Shown here: positions 60,274-64,000 of the stretch, piece after piece | Layout of the letters: every line of letters begins with the position of its first letter | Numbering within the stretch: the first letter of the stretch is position 1 | NCBI GenBank assembly: GCA_944474755.1 | Contig: OX104114.1 | Coordinates: 45,077,070-45,141,069, forward strand | Direction of reading: 5' to 3' | Origin: Limnoperna fortunei | Lineage: Eukaryota; Mollusca; Bivalvia; Mytilida; Modiolidae | DNA length: 64,000 nt | The notes under the pieces: generated by a model | Told to the model about the DNA's origin: nothing | What the model saw: the letters and a program-made list of their open reading frames with translations, nothing else | The model's database searches: none | Position numbers and translations under genes: made by a program

Positions 60274-60403
60274 ATTACATGACATCTTTGATATCATATG
60301 CATTATTAGCCCAAGGTTCGATATTGGCCTAAGAGCCGCAGGCTCGAGGGCCAATATCATCCGAGGGCTTATAATGCGTATGATATCAAAAATGTCATGT
60401 AAT
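60274..60403. repeat. Long palindrome, ~60-bp arms
   Basis: Left arm 'attacatgacatctttgata' ... 'cgatattggcc'; right arm 'ggccaatatcatccgagggc' ... 'aatgtcatgtaat'. GC-rich loop 'taagagccgcaggctcga' is itself partly palindromic. Foldback element by structure. Confidence 0.85.
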
Positions 60404-61735
60404 GGTCTTTTTGTCATATGCTTCAGCAGGGGAAAATGAAATAGACTTGGATATATCAAAATCTTATCGAGTTCCGGTTCCGCTATTCATGTGCTCCGAA
60501 TTAGTTTTAAAGTCATTTAGATAATATTTTCAGCATGTTCAGATCACTCACGGTTCGTTTCTATTTGTGTGTAAGTTTTCATTGACTTAAGATAATCCAA
60601 AGTATTGTCCATCTCCATGCATTCGTATCATGCATGTCCTCTGCTTTATCGTTCGACGTCATAGTTGTAAACAATTCGGGTAATTTCTGATCATTTACAG
60701 AAAGGCATGTGATAACACTTACGGAAAAGCGTGTAATAACATTCGGAAGCAGTTAATAACATTTTGATCTCAGCCCGCTTTGTCAATCTGGTAAAATATA
60801 AAATTTTTGCCCATTTATTCCTTTTATCATACAGTAAAAAATATAAGTTATTTACTATAAGTATATGATAATATCTAATATGAATTGTTTCCCTTTGAAT
60901 CTTATTGCGCACAACTTGGTGGATTGTTTTAGAACTATTGACATATACAAAATTATTTTACACGTTTATTAAACAAATAGTATATCAATACAACATGAAA
61001 AGGGGAAAGGATTTGTTACAGACGACAAACTATTAAAGAATCAAAGTGCAGACTGCACCGAAGGAAAGGTTGCTTCGCAATTATGAAATGAGATTCCTGC
61101 CTCGTGTTTGACAGGCAATAAAACAAACCAATGTAAAATAAATCAGGTAAATTTAGAAACATATTAGATATAAATTTAAAAGACTAGAAAAAAACTTTGC
61201 AATCCTCATAATTGATAGCCCCAGCTCCCCTACGTCTTGAATGGCAATGTCCTGGGCTTTGCTGTTGGAAACTCTAAAAATCGTTTTGCTCAAACTGTAA
61301 ATAATCAGGTGCACGATTCCACCATATGACAAAGGATTCTGCAAAAGTTTCATCAAATCCCACTCAGTGGTGCAAGAATGGCAAATAAATGTTATACATA
61401 CCGGTATATTAATAAATAAGACAAAATTGCTGCTGCCCATTTCAGACATAAAAATCGCACCTGTTATATGGTTGGAATATAACTTGCCTCAAATACAGGT
61501 ACATATATGTAAATGTCTCCCTATAAATGTTAGTGATGGCATAAGCTTCTAAAATATTCAAAATTTTAAACTTTAAATATTTGTAAGAAGTCCCATTTAT
61601 TTCTAGCAAAACTAAACGTATTGTCTGTCATACAGTCTCTGGTCTCAAACATAAAACGATCGAATTAACATCAAAGACATGTTTGCAAGCAAATACATAT
61701 ATTGTCTAGGTAAAAGGTCGAAATATAATTCTGTT

Positions 61736-61756
61736 TTTATTTGTCTTAAATTTATT
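61736..61756 (-). promoter_or_regulatory. Two polyadenylation hexamers for the second GPCR
   Basis: AATAAA on the minus strand at 61751-61756 and 61736-61741, 25-40 bases past the stop at 61779. Confidence 0.5.
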
Positions 61757-61778
61757 CATGGAATTAAAATCAGTACCT

Positions 61779-62822
61779 TCAAATGGGCTTTTCTTGTATG
61801 CAAAAACATAAGTTTGTAAGAAAAAAGGACCATATTCTCTGTCGTACAGAATCAAGTCTCAAACAAAGAATTATTGGATTGATAGTGAGAAATAGGAGCC
61901 GCAAGACACTCCCAATTCCGTCAACTATAGTCATTAATAGGGAGTCAGAACACTCAGCGACCACTATATCGGTAAAGAACTGCGTCGGCACGGATATTAA
62001 AAGGTACATGATAATGAGCACTGAGGCTACACGAGATTGCTGTCGATAGGAGCTTAACTGTAATTTTGATGCGGATCGTCGACTTTGAACAAGTGATATT
62101 ATCATACTTATAACAGACATTATAATGGTTAATGCAACTTTTCCTATAAGAAACCAAAAGAAAATGTTCTCAGGAGCAGTTGGCATAGGAATAGATCCGA
62201 TACATGTACTGAAACAATAATAAAAAACAATCATATACAACATTACGATCAGGCAAGTAAATAGTAAATAACACCGAAAACGCCTTTTTGTTAGTTTTAC
62301 CATGGCGTGTAAGGGATATAAAGTAACATAAATTCGTAGTATTGATAGTATTATCAAATGGACATATAACATTGTGTCTGTAAAGCCAACAATACTAGAT
62401 CTTATCAGACAGGAAATTCCTGGAGCATAAGCTCCAGCCGTACATGGAAAAACAACGGTCGACCATTCAAATATTCCCCTTGCAACCGAAAAGGCAGAAA
62501 AGCTTTGAATTGTAGTTAATAATGGGGATTGAAACGATTTATCGAAGAATCCTAATAATACAATTGTGAAATTTCCACCTAACATAAACAGACATAAAAT
62601 ACATGCACATACTTTCAATGTTAAATATGCATAAAGGTTGTGATATTGTTCACTACAAATAAGCCCGTTAGGAGGATTCTGATTAGAGTTTCCTGAAGTT
62701 TCATTTTCTCCAAAATCCCACGTTGTGTTGCCAGTCCAATTTTGGGTTCCATTTAAGTTGAAAGGAATGTTAGAATCAACGCTAGCAAATAACAAGAAGA
62801 TGTAGTTCATGATTACCTTCAT
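61779..62822 (-). CDS. Divergent class A-like GPCR, single exon
   Basis: 347-residue seven-helix receptor, plasma membrane. Residues 1-14 form a possible signal peptide, followed by an Asn-rich extracellular N-terminus with sequons at N24, N28, N32 and N40. TM1 has GGN at 82-84. Cys128 or Cys138 could pair with a loop-2 Cys. Helix 3 ends ILRIYVTLYPLH (161-172), so the acidic DRY residue is replaced by Leu while Arg163 and Tyr165 are kept. TM6 has Pro279 in ISVPTQFF. TM7 has TINPIILCLR (313-322), keeping the NP of NPxxY but not the Tyr. The layout suggests an orphan peptide-type receptor of the lophotrochozoan expansions; ligand unknown. No introns or breaks. Confidence 0.78.
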   Translation of the reverse strand: MKVIMNYIFLLFASVDSNIPFNLNGTQNWTGNTTWDFGENETSGNSNQNPPNGLICSEQYHNLYAYLTLKVCACILCLFMLGGNFTIVLLGFFDKSFQSPLLTTIQSFSAFSVARGIFEWSTVVFPCTAGAYAPGISCLIRSSIVGFTDTMLYVHLIILSILRIYVTLYPLHAMVKLTKRRFRCYLLFTCLIVMLYMIVFYYCFSTCIGSIPMPTAPENIFFWFLIGKVALTIIMSVISMIISLVQSRRSASKLQLSSYRQQSRVASVLIIMYLLISVPTQFFTDIVVAECSDSLLMTIVDGIGSVLRLLFLTINPIILCLRLDSVRQRIWSFFLTNLCFCIQEKPI

Positions 62823-64000
62823 AAAGGCTATTGCAGTTGGACAATCTAAATTTGGATCAACAAACCACTACAAAAGAAATTTTACAAACTTTTAAGGTAA
62901 GTGTTAACATTTGAATACAACTAAGAAAGCGTAATGCATATCAGTCGTACAATACCAAACTCTACACAACATTTCCTTTTTACTTATTTCTTATGGGTGA
63001 CTTTATTTCCTTTCGTAGTAAAGAAATATTCCCTCTGTCCATGTGTATAATTTGTTTTCATGACAACTCATGGAGGGTGAATAGAGTAAATAATGTTTGA
63101 AATTGGGATATGAGAATACGTCATAACTTTCTTGATTATTGACGGAAATTGTCGAGAGTTGTTCCGAATGGGAGCATTTTCTCTAAATACGATCACAAAA
63201 ATCAGGTCACCTGTGCCCTTTCTATGTTAAAGTGTCGATTCCTTATCTTACCACTATAGATGAACACATTGGGTAGCGTTATAATAAGTATTTTAAAATC
63301 GTATAACTAAAGCTATTGAGTTTTACTAATTGAAAGGATCGAGTATTTTTCAACATGGGTGTCGGTGAGAGGGTAATATATTTCAAACATTATTTATTCT
63401 ATTTGTGTATTTTTTACTAGCAATTTTAATACCGGTATTTTACATAAACAGTAGATGGTGTCACCTAATAAATTGGCCTCTGGAATAAAAATTACGGGTG
63501 CCAAGAATTTGATATTACCTTTTCTCAACTTATGTTTGCGCATTAAAATAAACTGGGGAAGTAGGCAGGCAGTGACGGTTTATTTTGTACTATAAAATGA
63601 TGTTAACTATATAAAACAAACAAATATATAATAATTTCTTATTGCATCAATTAAAGATTGCTACAGGTTATTTTATAAATATCTCGTCCATTTAAAAATG
63701 ATACATATTTGATATATATATCCATTTTGAACTTTACTTGTCACATTACCCAACATCCCCTTCGTTTGGATAAAAAAGGAAATGGTTTGCATATATTTTC
63801 TTACAAACAATTAACAACTTCTTTGAGATTAATTTTTGCTAAATGCAACTAAATATGTAGATGACATAGCCGATTTCGGTATAAAGTTTTAGAATTTTGG
63901 AATTTCATTAGGAATTAAAAGATGAACTCACGTCTGAGTAGTACATTGTGTAACCTTGGTCAATGATGATATTTAATATTAAAAATATATATTTTCTTCT
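62823..64000. other. Right-end flank
   Basis: AT-rich region upstream of the second GPCR, holding its presumed promoter. No gene, RNA or clear repeat family recognised to the window edge. Confidence 0.5.

Larger units (their letters stand above)
58180..61778. other. Intergenic region between VMO-1-like exon and second GPCR
   Basis: 3.6 kb, no supported gene. Contains the AATAAA at 58378 and a palindrome at 60274-60403. The minus frame 61153-61449 (98 codons) has balanced composition in part (DVGELGLSIMRIAKFF) but no recognised domain. Other frames look random. Confidence 0.55.

Noticed and set aside
61153..61449. 98-codon minus frame with DVGELGLSIMRIAKFF
   Set aside because: Composition is slightly protein-like, but no family, splice context or neighbour supports it; kept only as a note in the flank entry.
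1..64000. CRISPR arrays, operons or prokaryotic systems
   Set aside because: No regularly spaced repeats of that type; spliced genes and SINEs show a eukaryotic nuclear genome.

Overview
The window looks like nuclear DNA of a marine mollusc, most likely a bivalve. It is very AT-rich and its genes are sparse and intron-split with GT..AG junctions. It is littered with tRNA-derived SINE copies, foldback elements, degraded retroelements and simple repeats, and its protein families (melatonin-receptor-like GPCRs, arylsulfatase, GAPR-1-like CAP proteins, a VMO-1-like domain) are all typical animal ones. Species was not determined; the bivalve assignment rests on repeat and protein style recalled from memory, without a database search.

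Layout. 1-2.9 kb is gene-free with SINE fragments. 3.04-4.02 kb (+) is an intronless melatonin-receptor-like GPCR with an 81-bp duplication at its start. 4-10 kb is gene-free with degenerate tandem repeats. 10.05-23.2 kb (-) is a complete arylsulfatase B-like gene. I assembled it as eight exons with matching phases (487 aa), holding the CTPTR sulfatase motif; its introns contain SINEs, a palindrome and a dead reverse-transcriptase relic. 27.98-35.39 kb (-) and 40.30-43.98 kb (-) are two tandem three-exon GAPR-1-like CAP genes with identical intron phases. The large first intron of the first holds a dead Crypton-type tyrosine recombinase, in opposite orientation, and a cluster of hairpin elements. 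Between the two CAP genes sits a foldback element with long inverted arms and a 10-bp target duplication, itself split by a full-length SINE with its own 11-bp target duplication. 45.5-46.7 kb is an inverted-repeat-bounded block with a 427-bp tandem duplication. 50.3-54.7 kb (+) is a nearly full but inactivated LINE (ORF1, APE endonuclease, reverse transcriptase). 57.94-58.18 kb (+) is the terminal exon of a VMO-1-like gene whose upstream exons I could not find. 61.78-62.82 kb (-) is a second intronless, divergent class-A-like GPCR.

The host genes do not form an obvious pathway: two receptors, one secreted/lysosomal sulfatase and two membrane-associated CAP proteins, the latter clearly a local duplication. 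Most of the remaining structure is transposon history. I found no convincing new multi-gene system. The most informative signals are the nested foldback/SINE insertion, the start-site duplication of the first GPCR, the loss of the same CAP histidine in both CAP paralogues, and the conversion of the Crypton catalytic tyrosine codon to a stop.
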